Positions 21,858-35,850 are shown, counted from the stretch's first letter. The stretch: 64,000 nt of DNA from Trichuris trichiura (GCA_037903355.1 JBAJFE010000026.1:3224001-3288000); one strand, 5' to 3'. The notes: a model not told the origin generated them from the letters alone. Numbers and translations are program-made.

Positions 21858-23163
21858 GGATTTTGATCTGCTATCTAATGCACAGTGGATGCCTTACTGC
21901 TGCAATGCAGGTTAGCTTTACAAAAAACCAACAAATCTTTAAAGTTAGATAAAATGAAACGGAAAATAAAGTTACTTTTCCTACAGTAAGCAACTTCCCT
22001 TGAGCATCACATCAAGCCTGGTGTGAAGGTTCTCGGACGGATTTTTTCAAATTTAACAGTTTCTAGGTCGATACTTCGGTTGGTGGTTATTTGCTAATGT
22101 TCAGACAGATAGAATACAAGAAAAACGATGAATTTTCGAGTAAGACAAAGCAGCGTTTCACCACCTTCGACTCGTCTCCTTTCCGGAGCACTGGGTTTTC
22201 CAGTGCCCTTGCGCCGACCTTCCTAGGGGAGAGCGACTGCTCTCTGTTGTGTCTTAGGGTTGCTGCCCGCGAACATACCCTGAGACATCGGGATAACCGT
22301 TTATTAAGTGTACTATGCCAGTTGAAGCATAGGCGTTGAGGAAAACCAGACAATGACTAATGTAAACGAGGTGAACACGCCAAATAAAAATCCCAAAGTT
22401 AGATGACTGGGTTGGTTCTTTCATGCGATTGAGCAGTGGCTAGCAGGTAACGAAAGAATACTAATGGTGTAATCTTGACCGCTGGGTGCATATACATGTG
22501 CGCATAGGAATTCGCGCGAGTGTGAAGTGTGGGAAAAAGTGTGCGCGCAAGGAAGTCAAGCTAGCAATATCTTCTAATACAGAACATTCACCTTCACAGC
22601 AATTTTCGCCAACATGTTTTGGGTCGACCTCTTCTCTCGTGGTTCACGCTGACTTACCATTTCTGTTGTCACGTTCATAAATCTGTGGTCAGAATTCCAT
22701 GATTTGCGCTAATATCGTCCATGAGTAGTCTCTTGCGCAATATTCATGCAACAGTTACTGCGGGGGGGGGGGGGGGCATAGGGTGGTAGTGCATTTGCAC
22801 CGTGCCTTTATAGAGACTGTTTGCACTGGCGCTTCCTCAAGAAAAGGCCTTCCTACATGTCCTAACCTGTGTGCCTCCACTTTTCGTCGTTAGTCTTCCC
22901 TCCGCTACCCTTGTCAACATCCCTAAAAGCTTTTTCATTTCCACTACATCGTGGAATCTTCACCCGTCCGAAACTTAATGATGAAGATTATTCAATTTTT
23001 TCGACTAGTTGAAACAGCACAAACTCAGGCGGAACAAGCGTTTGTGTAGGTACGGGGTTGTTTGGAACTTTCAGCACAATTACCGTAAAATTGGAACCGG
23101 CATAGACAATTTAAAATTTAAAAACACATTCAGTATCGAATATGGGCGACAGGTTTTCAGCTA
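21858..23163. other. Upstream of MED11, includes a 15-bp poly-G tract
   Basis: Contains the presumed MED11 promoter and a run of 15 G at 22762-22776. Short frames on the plus strand (22091-22339, 22486-22680) have no recognisable features. Confidence 0.35.
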
Positions 23164-23466
23164 GTGACAATGAAAATAACAATTTTCAAATTTTCCACGA
23201 AATTTGTAGATGCTTTCTACGATACAACCTCGCTGATAACCCCAACCGCTGGTAGAGCAATTGTTTCGTTTAATTATAGATACAAAGCAGATAAGAACGG
23301 GAAAAGCCGTAAAAGATCTGAAAAATTACTCGCTGATAGTATTAATGGTGAAAAACTACAGATTTTCAGGGCGCCCTGGGAGCTACTAAATCTCCTTGGT
23401 CTGCGTATGAGAATGAATGGTTACTATCAATACATAGTCAAGGATGTGAACAAATTCACTCAGTGA
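23164..23466 (+). CDS. Unrecognised 100-aa open frame
   Basis: Starts MTMKITIFKF and has a basic middle (KADKNGKSRKRSEKLL). No signal peptide, membrane segment or family motif that I recognise, and no splice evidence on either side. It could be a lineage-specific gene, an exon, or chance. Kept only because it is the cleanest short frame in this interval. Confidence 0.2.
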   Translation: MTMKITIFKFSTKFVDAFYDTTSLITPTAGRAIVSFNYRYKADKNGKSRKRSEKLLADSINGEKLQIFRAPWELLNLLGLRMRMNGYYQYIVKDVNKFTQ

Positions 23467-23521
23467 TACAAAAGGCCAATTTTATGTATTCTGCAAGACG
23501 TGTCGTGATCACTGGAACACC

Positions 23522-24418
23522 GTGCATCTCCTACCAACCCAAAAACCCCCTCCTCCTTTTCAGCCATGCTTTTTTATAATGACCATACTTGTGCCCCCAC
23601 CAGACGTCTCGTCTCGTGTTCCAATCAATCGCTCTCTCTTCAAGCAACTTAAGGGCAGGAGCCTTCTTCTTCTTCTTAGTGTAAGATGCTGCACCCTCTA
23701 TCCTACCTTATCTATGACTTCCTCTGACCATTGCCAACAGGCAGCGGGATTTCAAGCTACAGTGGCATCATATACAGTCATGGGAAGGCTGCTCTTGGTC
23801 ATGCGAATGCCCCAGCCAACGCTTCTAGTCACCATTGGATCCAGTGAATACGCCAGATTAATGTGGACGTATAGGATACCAAATCTTAAGGAAGCCATGC
23901 TTCAGTTAAAGCAAACCTGTCAACCTTTCCCACCGTCCAGGGACTCTAACACTCATATAACGAGCGATGGACGGGAAAACATTCAATTCTGTAAAGCAGA
24001 GAATTGGAGGCGCCGAGGAAAGGGATCGCGCAGGGTTCGTTCATCATAAACGTTGGAGCAGGGTTCGTTCTGTTCGCTTTCTTCTGGCGCCGGTCTATTT
24101 AACTCAGCGTATCCGGGTAGTGCAGTGAACGACGATGAACGTTACAATTGCCCTGCAGCTGATCTTCCCGACCCAATTTTTACTGAAATTCACTTTATCA
24201 AATGTTCACTTGTCTATACGTCCACTCTGCTAAACGATCACTTGCCGGAGCGTTCACTTTACGAAACAGTCACTCGATTAAAACCGGAGCTGAATAGCTT
24301 GTCTAAGCCTCGGCTGAAGCCTAAGCAGAAAGCGAAGCCACGGCCTAATGTCCAGACGCTGTCATCTTACGTTCCCGTAGAGTCCCTTACCAGAGTAGCG
24401 CAAAGGAATACTGCATAA
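23522..24418 (+). other. Long frame broken by one stop, doubtful coding
   Basis: Two plus-strand frames, 23522-24049 and 24053-24418, are in the same phase and separated only by a stop. The first is proline-rich at its start; the second has a short repeat-like basic stretch (KPRLKPKQKAKPRP). Composition is not protein-like overall and no family was recognised. Confidence 0.2.
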
Positions 24419-25425
24419 GATACAAGTGCAACATACTTCGTAGTAATACGTCAAAATACGCCAAATCCACAATTATCTCGTCGGATTGTATGTTATTGCA
24501 CGCAAACAGTTTGAAGGTGCTAACCGAAGTTTACTAGCAAGAATTTTTTTAACAAGCTGCTCTTTCTGAAGAACAATGATAGCCTTTTTTCACAGGCTGA
24601 ACACGTTCGCGTTCCTAGTTTTCCGTTGTTCTCCGTCAATTTCTTCTACAAATCGATATGAACCGAGGTAAGCGTAGCGTAATAGCTTACCCCTTTTCTT
24701 GGCAATCCGTCTGTATTGTTTTACGTCTGAGGTAACGCATTTCAAACGCTTTCATGCACGGACTATAGGTACGGCGGAAAGAACAGCGCTGAGCAAAGTA
24801 CAGAGCCGCTCCGCGGCAGCGTTTCTCCTCCCCCTGTGTAAGCTTTCCCATATTAGTCCATCAGTCCTTTCGCCTCTTCTGTTATCCTCAATCTTAATCC
24901 GTCAAAGAAACTTCTGCAATGACAAAGTGTTCTGGAAAGACAGATTTCAGTATCGTTACGATGCCTGCTACGTCGGTAGAATTTAAAATGACATCGTCTG
25001 CGCTCATGTTCGTACAAACGAATTAATCTAAGAATACCAATTCGTGGCCCACTTAAGTTTGCAAAAGGCACATGGTACGCAGCTCAGATTGACATCGGTG
25101 AATACGGAAACACCTGCTTCCGGTATGAATTGCAAATGTTTGTGTCAAGGCAGAATCACTGTTACGCCTACGTGTGGCTGAAGAACGCAAATACAATCAA
25201 AACGCGGCCAGCGTTTGTTCTCATTGGGAGAAAAAAAGTGGCATTGTTTTCCGCCGCGCTTTCAGACCGGCAAATTTGCGTATAAAATCTCAAAATCCCG
25301 TACGCGCGAAATCGCATTATACGAACATGTGTTATCCGCGTAGAAATCAAAGAATTGTAACTTTTCCCGCTTCGAGTGCTGACTCAAGAAACAAAAATTT
25401 AATCCGGCTTTTCTTAACGAAAGCT
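24419..25425. other. Intergenic, 3' of RPL7L1
   Basis: Nothing recognised on either strand. Confidence 0.4.
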
Positions 25426-26390
25426 TCACACCATAAGTCGAAGTAGATCATTAATAGCTTCTTTCCTGTCACCGAAATCGCCGCCATGAGAAAACGAGCT
25501 CTTCTTCTTTGTCCATCCACCACTAGGTTTGCTTAACTAAAAACAACATGTATATTTTTCGATAAACGGCAATAGGATCAGTTGAAAGAGGTAAAAGATT
25601 TCGCGAGAAAAAAAGTAGCTGTACCTACCCTGAAAGGAAGGAGGAAATTGCTCACAATTTTAAAATGTGGACCAATCGTAAAAATCTCGTGAATCAAGTC
25701 TTCAATACATATTATATTGTAACTCCCTAAAAGCGATGGGATAATATAAGTAGTCACGCGAATCGTATACCGAGCGAATCTTCAATCGTTCTGTTGTCAG
25801 AAAGTTGGAGCCGCTTTCCATTCACCACGACGGCAGCCCGTTTATATATCAGCTCCCGCACCGACCTAAGGTTAGGATGTCCCCATGTAATGAACCGCTG
25901 CGCTGCTGCAAGCATACGCAACGTTGCCTTGTCGGTATTCAGAAACACGCCACTATTTTCGTAACGCAAGCGAAGAAGGTTCAAAATTTTTTTAACTTTC
26001 GGATGCATATTTTGTCTCCTACAACAAACTATTAGTGAAAAAATAAAACACCATGTTTTTACCCCTTGATACGCAGCACAAAAATTAAGCGCCGTTCAAC
26101 ACTAGATTCTGTTAAATCAACTAGTCGAGATAAATGCTGCAAGCGCCTACGCGCGGAAACCAACCGACGAGATCTTAGAACAAAATATTCCGCTCTTTTA
26201 ACAGACTTTCGCCGGGCTCGAGCCTTCTCGCTCTGAAAGAAACCACGTCGAACGCACAAACATAAAAAGGTAAATTATAGCTCGCAAATTGAAATGTAGT
26301 GTCCTTCAAGACGGTCTTGTTCGTCAAGTTCGTACTTTTCCTTCGCCTCTTTAAGATAACTTCGTCAACATATGGGAGTTTCTTCGGCAT
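25426..26390 (-). CDS. RPL7L1: RPL7-like 1 (uL30-family ribosome biogenesis protein)
   Basis: Predicted protein of about 234 aa related to RPL7L1 and yeast Rlp7, nucleolar uL30 relatives used in large-subunit assembly. Exons: 26390 to about 26313, 26232-26063, 26018-25771, 25726-25629, 25536-25426. Exons 2-5 join cleanly in phase (introns 44, 44 and 92 bp). The start [16 protein letters not shown] matches the KKIPLVPENLLKKRK type. A basic helix follows, then [16 protein letters not shown], the block [31 protein letters not shown] and a C-terminus [18 protein letters not shown]. The sequence is divergent from RPL7 itself (for example [10 protein letters not shown]). The first junction is unsettled: the only phase-compatible donor is a weak GTCTTG at 26312, whereas the better GTACGA at 26331 gives the wrong phase. 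Length is close to human RPL7L1 (about 246-255 aa). Confidence 0.88.
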
Positions 26391-26730
26391 ACTGAAACTT
26401 TGAATTAGTCTGGAACGAACAAATTACACAACACCTTTCGTCATCCATCTGGGAGGGATGTTTTCAATGCGCAGGACGGCAGATAATAGCTCTAACTCTA
26501 TTTCACAGAACAAACACACCAAAACTTCACCTGTTGATGACAAAAGCGAAAAAACACTTATAATTCACGCAGGCACAACAACTACAACTCCAACGATTTC
26601 CAAGTAGAGAAGCAGGAACACTGATTGAAGATCTGCAGGGACAACCACAGTCGCTGCTTTTCGATAATTAAAGTCCGCCCTGTTTAGTGAGCTTTCTTCG
26701 AATAAATGGTCTTACTTGGATACAAATGCA
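26391..26730. other. Upstream of RPL7L1, nothing else seen
   Basis: Presumed promoter of the minus-strand RPL7L1 gene. No other feature was recognised. Confidence 0.3.
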
Positions 26731-26749
26731 TATATATATATATATATAT

Positions 26750-26780
<31 letters not shown>
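26731..26780. repeat. TA and GATA microsatellites
   Basis: About ten TA units followed by about seven GATA units, directly beside the left end of a Tigger-B element. Confidence 0.9.
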
Positions 26781-27615
26781 TTGATATAGATACAGTCAGT
26801 CCTGGTTATCCGCGGTTAATTCGTCCCAGATGTTGAGGGTTACACCGCGTTAAACTGAATTCGTGTTATATAGGGTACTTTATGAAAAAAGCCAAATAGC
26901 TTGTATTCTAGCCACGTATTTCGTCGTGCTCCCTTGAATTGCTTCCAGGACGGTTATCATACCTAGTGATCCTTCGAAGCTTGGTACTACGGAATCTAGC
27001 TGCGAGATAATGACATCAAAGAGACTGCGCTTGTCCAATGGGGCCAGCCATCAGAGTCCAGGCCGTTAGATACAAGAAAGGATGAAGGTAAGATTCTCTT
27101 TCTTGAAACGCCTGGGAAACAACTTGCTTTAATGAACTAAGCGATGTACTAGTGTGCGGAATGGCTACAGAGAAGGAGAAACATATATAAAGTACAGAGG
27201 CACGCTTAAGCAGAAATACTGAACATCACATAGAACACATCTACATAGAACAAAACTTCTACGACAGGAACGTTAGGTGAATCAAGAATCAGACAGTTTA
27301 CCCACTTTCTGTAGGTGGGCGCAGATCCCCTGGAGACCAGCCAGCCTTAGCTAGGGTTTCTTGAGCTTGTTGGTAGCGAAACTTATCATCTTAAAATGTT
27401 AGGCTCTGCAGCTGCCGGAGCTTTATTTAAAAACATTGTTATATGAAACTGTCTCTCCCACTTCTTCGTTCTATCGAATAAATCATGCAGCGGCTTCAAC
27501 GAAACCGTTATTCCTCGTGTAACCATGATGTCACGCTCCACAGATGGGTCCTATTCAGCAATCATATTCTTTAGGACCTCCGCTTGCCGGAAATATTGGC
27601 AAGCTTTTGCAGCGT

Positions 27616-29427
27616 TCAATGTGAGGGTGTTTGAGCTTCTGTATCTTCCATAACGTCGTCGTCACTGGCCGTAGGTAATTGCATCAGTTCTTCGAGTTCC
27701 TTGTTGGTGAACGGTTCTCCACAATTTTCTATGTGCTCTCTGATATCATCTTCTATCATGTTGGAGAAACCCTCGTCTCCCAACTCCTTGGCAGTATTCA
27801 CTATGCCCATGACCCCCTCATCGATGGCACCTAAGTCCTCGCATTCACTGGCTGCGTCTCTCACAAACGCTTCCAACAACCACTGGCTGTTCTATTCTTT
27901 ATCTCGCGCACTGCCTCCCCAATGAGGGCGATAGCATCTGCGATTGAGAAACGCTTCCACAGGCCGGTAAGATTGCAATCAGGATTAGCGGGGAGGGTAT
28001 CACGAAGCTTTCCAAATACGAGACGAGTATAAGTAGCCTTAATGCATTTTACAGCGCCCTGATCCAGTGGCTGTAATAGTGATGTCGAGTTAGCGGGCAA
28101 AAATTTCACCTCGACGTTCTCATTAGCGAAGCAAAGAGATTGCGGGTGACCGGGAGCGTTATCAACTACTAGGAAGACCTTGAAAGCCATCCCTTTGCTT
28201 TCCAAGTATTTTTTCGCTTCAGGAATAAAGCATTGGATAAACTCCTCCGTAGAAAGGATAACTGTAACTGCGGCGCTTTTTTCCATGTTTCGTTAGAAAA
28301 AAAAGTTCATTCGATATTCCTAACGGTACACAACAATACGAACTCTGCCAACGACAGAGAGAGAGAACAGACGCCACCGCATGCCCCAAACGCTCTAGCC
28401 AACTCCTTCTCACACCCTCGCGATTCTTGTCGTTGCAGCAGCCCACGCTGTCGGCACACCCTCCTGTCACCCCCAAGCGGAAGCGCGCCCCCACGCTGCG
28501 CTTGTCAGTTCTTTCTCAGTAGAAGAATGACAGATTCACGGCCAACCGGTGACCTGCCTCGCGACCCCCGTGGTCACATGACCACCTGTTTATTACAATA
28601 ACCGTCATCTACGCCTTCTTGTTGTGCTGCCAGAATACCGGCAGGCAATCCTTGTTCTTGTGTCTGAGCGACCGAAGATTACGAGTCCAGTAGACAATGC
28701 CGGGTTCTATCACGTACCCTGCAGCGTTGCCACAGAGCACAAGAGTGACTTGATCTTTCAGTGGCTTTAGTCCTGGGGCCTGTTTGGTGTTCTTGTGGAT
28801 GCCTGTGCGCCTTGGCATTTGTTTCCAGAATAATAATGACTCGTCACAACTGAACATTTTTTTTGGGAGGTAGCCCTTTTGGTCCACCACCTTTTTGAAT
28901 TTCTCTGAGAATGTCGAAGCTGATCTGAAATCAACCGATGCCGCTTCCCCAGTGTTCTTTAGGTTCTTGAGGTTGAAGTGTTTCACGTATTTTGCTAGCC
29001 ATCGTTTGTTAGCAGTAAACCCCTTTTTCTAGTTCTCTGCAACTGCGCCAGAGAAGTGCTCATATAAGCTCAGCGCTTTTTCCCGAATAACTTTCCCGTC
29101 GACAGGGACATGCTTCAGCGACATGTCCTCTATCTAAACGATTAGCGCTTTCACAGCCTTCACAAGAATTTTGTTGCGAACTACAGCGGCTCTTTTTGCC
29201 AATGAAGGGTCAGGATGCAGCACGCTTCCTCTAATCTCAGCTTCCTGCTGTTTTATCATACGAATGCTGGATTCATTCTTCCCGATCTTGCGGCCCACTT
29301 CGGCACGTGACAATCCGCTTTTCAAAAGATCTAGGACTTTTATTTTCTTATGAAGGATAAGGACGCTGCGCTTTTTCTTAGTCCTAGAGGAATCGCTCTG
29401 ATCACTTACATGCCTTCTGTCAGCCAT
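27616..29427 (-). pseudogene. TIGD1-like pogo transposase, decayed
   Basis: A DDE transposase of the pogo superfamily in four blocks. 29427-29134 is the helix-turn-helix head (KIKVLDLLKSGLSRAEVGRKIGKNESS). 28986-28609 holds the first catalytic aspartate in FSCDESLLFWKQMP, then GIHKNTKQAPGLKPLKDQVTL. 28286-27861 holds the second in FLVVDNAPGHP and the third in LLQPLDQGAVKCIKATY, with the tail GCWKRL. 27879-27616 is an acidic C-terminus. Part of the second DNA-binding domain between the first two blocks is stop-ridden. Closest in pattern to human TIGD1-type proteins. All three catalytic aspartates remain, but stops, shifts and an insertion make it non-functional. Confidence 0.85.
28266..28597. 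mobile_element. 332-bp insertion in Tigger-B transposase, 8-bp duplication
   Basis: The transposase frame is interrupted between NKKA and TVILSTEEF. The interruption is bracketed by ATAACTGT (28258-28265) and ATAACCGT (28598-28605), an 8-bp direct repeat with one mismatch, as left by hAT-type elements. I see no convincing terminal inverted repeats, so the type is open. Confidence 0.6.
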
Positions 29428-29543
29428 CTTCTTATGCGAAAGTTAAGCGGCGTGAAAGTTCAGACCTACCACGCCGCCGGGAAGCTGATATTTGCGCACA
29501 GCGGGCGGGCTCGACAGTGCGCACGAAGCAATAATGATATATA

Positions 29544-29729
29544 CAGTAGAACCTCCATAAGTTGACCACCCAAGGGACCGGGAAAAACTGGTCAACATAG
29601 GAGGTGGTCAACATAAGAGGTTGTGGGTATATTATATTATTAACGTGCGGACTAACCAAGTGGACAAAATTCGGTCAACTTAGGGAGGTGGTCGACATAG
29701 AGAGGTGGTCAACTTCGGAGGTTCTACTG
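29544..29729. mobile_element. Tigger-A MITE, 186 bp
   Basis: Ends CAGTAGAACCTCC and its complement, flanked by TA on each side. The interior is only subterminal Tigger-A sequence rich in GGTGGTCAAC and GTTGACC repeats. No coding. Confidence 0.88.
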
Positions 29730-29751
29730 TATATATATATATATATATATA

Positions 29752-30083
29752 CAATTGAACCTCCAAAGTTGACCACCTCTATATGGCAACCACCTCCCAA
29801 ATTGATCAAATTTTGACCACTTGGTTTGTCCGCGCGTTAATAAGCGCAAGGACAACCTCGGTAAGTGGGAAGTTGACCGCTTTAGCAGTGACGTGGTATA
29901 TGGACGCAATGCTAGTTTGCTCTCTGTAAGCTGACCGGTCTGTTGAGTGGACAACTTATGGTGTTTCAAGTGCAATCTATTTAGCTGAGCCACTTATACC
30001 CACAGCCTCCCTATGCTGATCACCTACTATGCTGCCCAGTTTTCTTCAGTCTGTTGGGTGGTCAACTTACGGAAGTTCTACTG
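29752..30083. mobile_element. Tigger-A MITE, 332 bp
   Basis: Left end CAATTGAACCTCC, right end complement of CAGTAGAACTTCC, TA on both sides. A TA-repeat tract of about 20 bp separates it from the 186-bp MITE. The interior contains the subterminal repeats and short stretches of Tigger-A 5' and 3' flanks. Confidence 0.82.
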
Positions 30084-30365
30084 TATATACATTGCGAAAT
30101 AATTTTTGCATCTTCTTTCCTACAGCTTTATTATAACCTATCGTAACCAACCTAATAATGCAGGTTCCGTCCAAGCGTGACTGTCATCCTATTTAGTCCT
30201 TACATAGGCTTCATCCGAATTGTGGTCCTTACACTCAGATTCAGGCTTAGTTGAGGCCAGAATAGGATAGCCGGTGAGTCAGGAGTAAAGGAACGGTTGG
30301 CCACGGAACTGCTCTTGTTCCTTCTTTGCATTGTTAGGGACCCTCCCCAACATCTCCGACACAAG

Positions 30366-32339
<1,974 letters not shown>

Positions 32340-32622
32340 TTTATTCCAGTTGTTCATCAGTCTGCATATCTTGCAAAACTTCTTACGGGAAGGAAGACGC
32401 TGTGAGATTTACTGTAGTTCTGCAGCCAAAAAGAGCTTCGTATGACGTTCTCTTGATTCTGGAATGACATCCTCCATAGCTAATTGCTATATGAGTCTCA
32501 TGAAGTACGTCCAACAACTTTGAGTCTGTGACGTACAGCAGTATAGCATTGGTGCTTTTTCTAATAGAATAAATTAACGTACTTTTGTTTCCTGCCACTA
32601 TCACATCGTGGCATCTCAACAA
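32340..32622 (-). pseudogene. Retroelement integrase remnant (KRBA2/SCAND3-like), internally deleted
   Basis: The frame reads LYVTDSKLLDVLHETHIAISYGGCHSR, the zinc-binding start of a GPY-type integrase of the kind domesticated in KRBA2 and SCAND3. It then jumps directly to TSYEALFGCRTTVNL, which belongs near the end of such integrases, and after a stop continues EVLQDMQTDEQLE. The catalytic core between is deleted. Confidence 0.6.
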
Positions 32623-33009
32623 CCAATAGTCCCGTCATTGCTTCTCAGCAGCCTTCTTAGCACTCTCCACATCACTCAGCATGTTTCGGTAAGTGGTTTC
32701 ACTTAGAAAAACAGTTTTTAGCAGCAATGGTTTCTGCGTTAGATAGTTCTTCATAGAATTATTGTTGTATGTCACCCTACCGTGATTCTTGCTCAGCCGT
32801 TACACATTGCTCCGCTATTCTCATGTAGCGCAGCATGGACTAGCTTCAACTACTCAAATTGAAAGTCGCGTATTTTGTCACTGCCAACAAAGACTGAAGT
32901 GAAAATCACGAAAGCGTTCAGTCATGTCTGTTTGGGGTGATCGTCGATAGTCACTTAGCTGGCCATATGACAGTGTAGGAAATTCAGCAGTAGAGGCATT
33001 GAGGGGTAC
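32623..33009. other. Integrase relic flank, nothing further recognised
   Basis: Probably flanks the decayed element above; no additional motif was identified. Confidence 0.25.
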
Positions 33010-33700
33010 GTGACATTTTGCCAGCTGCATGCCAGTGGGATTATGTCTTTGCCGTCGGCAGTCTCCACACCTACAGATCACTCCTTTGGCAAGGTTGAGT
33101 GCCGTTGGCACGTTGCCAGTTTCAACAGTGTCAGTATGGCACCTGTCAGTGCTTCACCGCTGCTAGTTGGACGACTTTCGTTCACACCTACTCTTCAGAT
33201 GTCTGCAGGTTCGTCTCCATTAGTTCGTTTTCATACAGAATGAACCAACAAACATCAAATTAGAATAGGGATGGTAAAGAAGATGGGTTAAACTAGGCGC
33301 ATTAAGCAGACGCAACTTGCCTACGGCTGCGAACCAGGAGGATGAATCAACGAAAATCAACCTGCCGCCATAAAGGAACAATGGAGGCCGTTGAAGCTAA
33401 ATGCAGAATGTCACACCGGTTAGTCCCCTAGCAATATGCGGACAGTAGCAGCAGTAGCAAACCAAAGAGAATGTGCTATCGACCATGAACCCGCAAACAT
33501 GTAATGAACAGGTGCGAACGATGTGAATGAACTCTGCCAAGCAGAACACCGGTGGGTAGCAAACTGACGCTGTTGGACTAATAGCAATGAACTAACGACA
33601 TTGAACCACCCGATGGAGAGACCTATTGGCATGGAAACGGCTGCCTGCACGATCATAGTCCCACTGACATGCATTCGGCAAAACGTAGCCGGAAACATGT
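33010..33700. repeat. Inverted repeat pair of about 210 bp arms
   Basis: Plus-strand sequence at about 33020-33215 recurs, diverged, on the minus strand at about 33690-33490: TGCATGCCAGTGGGATTATG against TGCATGTCAGTGGGACTATG, and matching blocks further in. The arms are separated by roughly 270 bp. Unidentified repeat family. Confidence 0.5.
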
Positions 33701-34489
33701 CACCAACAAAACGTCCTGCTCCGAGTATTGAGTACTGATTCTATTGTTACTGAGAACAACGTAATCACAAAGTGAACTAACAAAATTGTTTATAACAGGC
33801 ATGTCAAACTTAGGAACCCTCAAGGACCGACAGGACCATTTGTTGTCACTGAGGCCACACATGAGAACTAATTGAAGTCGTGTAATAACAGTTGTCGCAG
33901 AATATTCTTATTACTTAAACTTAGAAACGTACAATGTACATACAAATGTTTTAAGGGTTAGCGACGCTCATGAATGCAAAAGAATTCGGTAATTTTGCAA
34001 AAAAAATTTTTTTTCAACGCATCAGCAGCAAATACACTGGACAGAATTACACCTCAAAGTGAACGCCTATTTACGTTTGTCATGTTGCCAAGAGGCTTCA
34101 CTCCTAAGGACAACTTCTGCTATATCCGCTTGAAATGCCTGTGCTGTTCCGATTTTAATCAGCGATAACAAGTGTTGATCAGTCTGTTCTGTTTTCTGAG
34201 ATTTGTTGACCTCACGAAGGAAAATATTTGTTCACAAATAGATAGAACCGAACGCTGCCATAATTCTTGAGGCGAACTTTCTGAGTGTTTTAAAGTGTTC
34301 AGCAAGGCATGATAGAAAACCACGCATCTTCAGTTCAAGATACTTTGCTTTGATTGTGGAATCCGACTGCATTTCTAAGTTCACGAAGTTCGCACGGTCC
34401 TGAACATCCTCGAACAATTCGAACTGGTGAAACTGGCAGGCCCCGCAAATATTACCATCCCGCAAGACCCTCGGTTGAATCCATGCCAA
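33701..34489. other. Intergenic, nothing recognised
   Basis: No coding homology was seen. The part after 34350 may be the upstream edge of the copia relic. Confidence 0.3.
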
Positions 34490-35850
34490 CAGATGACAGT
34501 GTTGAAGCTGAGGTCAAAATTGCGGGAGTTGCCGAGACTCCTGTGGCAAAAGCAATGCAGTACAGAAGTGCCAGAACGACTTGATGCAATTAAAGGGGAA
34601 TTTTTATCGCTTACCAGTCATGGTCAATAGTGGAAAAGCTTACAAACAGGACAGTCGTTGGCAGCAGCATTATCCTATGCAATACGTGCAAGCCTTATGG
34701 AAGCTTGGAACGTCACAAGGCTAGGTTGACTGCCGAAGATTATAGCCAACAGTACGGCACTGAGCACGGGGAAGCGTTTGCTCCTGCAGCACGCCTTAGG
34801 ACTACTCGTGCATTGGCGGCTCTAGCTGTAGAGTAAAATTTGAAAGTTCATCCACTTGAAATTTCTATTGCGTTTTGAAACAGTGACTTATAAAATGTCT
34901 TTGTCCCGATTGCTAATTTTCTTGAAGAAATATGCAGATTTTCGGTCTGTAAGTTGAAGAAGGCCATTTATGGTTCAAGGAAAGTTATTCGGCAGTGGTA
35001 TAGAAAGTTAGACCAGAAATTGCATTCAATTTGAATGGCCCCTTAAGTGGTGATTCTTGCATATACATGAACCCAGAAAAAGAAGGAATCTTAAAGCTGC
35101 TCGTCATTTAAGTTGATGACGTCTTTGTGCATTCAAATGACCTCATATGGATACGGATAATCATGATCCAGTTCGCAAACGCGTTTAAATCTTTCGTGCT
35201 TGGGACGCATTAACTATGCCATTGAGATCAAGTTTGTACAGAAGGAAAATGAAGGTACAGTAACAATGTCATGGTTACTAACGGTTCGTAACCACTGAAA
35301 CGTTTGGAATGCAAGATTCTAAGCCTACTGCTATGCTAATGACTCCCACCAGAAAACTAATAAAGCCAGATGCAATCAGCGAGAAAGAAATGGCAAAATT
35401 CCCTTATCAAATGTTCCTTGAGAGCATAGTGTACCTTGCCGTGGCAAGGAGACCTGAACAGCGGATGCTGTAGGCTCAGCCAGTTTAATTCTAAGTACAC
35501 TGAGGAACACTGGCATCCGGCCAAAACAGTTTGCAGAATCTTAAGGGTACAGCAAACTTTGGCCCTTTGTTCTATAAAACAAGAGAACCAGTTTTGGGTT
35601 ACGCTGATGCAGGCTGGGACCCTGCGCTGTTGGTCGGAAGCCATACACTGGTTTTATTTGCAGGCTTGGCGGTGCTGCAGTTTCCGGTGAAGCAAGAAGG
35701 CAACGTACCCAAGCATCAAGCAGTACTGAAACGGAATACAAGGGTTTCACTGAAGCAGCCAAGGAAGCATTACATTTCTAACGCTTCCTGGAAGAAATTG
35801 ACAGCTGCATCGCGAGTGCAATCGACGCGTATAATGACAATGTGAATGCA
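34490..35850 (+). pseudogene. Ty1/copia pol relic (reverse transcriptase to RNase H)
   Basis: Shifting plus-strand frames follow the order of a copia polyprotein. EAEVKIAGVAETPVA with RSARTT comes before the RT. LDAIKGEFLSLTSHGQ is the RT start, and HKARLTAEDYSQQYGTEHGE with AFAPAARLRTTRALAALAV is the KARLVAKG and ETFAPVARL region. Near 35600, YADAGWDPALLVGSHT and then a KLGGAAVS-type stretch and SSSTETEYKGFTEAAKEALHF match the RNase H end. Many stops and shifts; no LTRs located. Confidence 0.82.

Larger units (their letters stand above)
26793..29543 (-). mobile_element. Tigger-B (TIGD1-like) element, pseudogenised, right end lost
   Basis: The left end reads CAGTCAGTCCTGGTTATCCG after a TA, the same terminal type as the element in NEMP copy A. 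The transposase gene runs on the minus strand from 29427 to about 27616. No right terminal repeat is seen; the sequence runs directly into a Tigger-A MITE at 29544, which probably replaced or truncated it. A 332-bp insertion (28266-28597) splits the coding region. Confidence 0.8.

Noticed and set aside
23522..24418. A 299-codon gene with one stop
   Set aside because: Same phase across the stop, but low-quality composition, no recognisable domain and no splice sites; listed only as doubtful.
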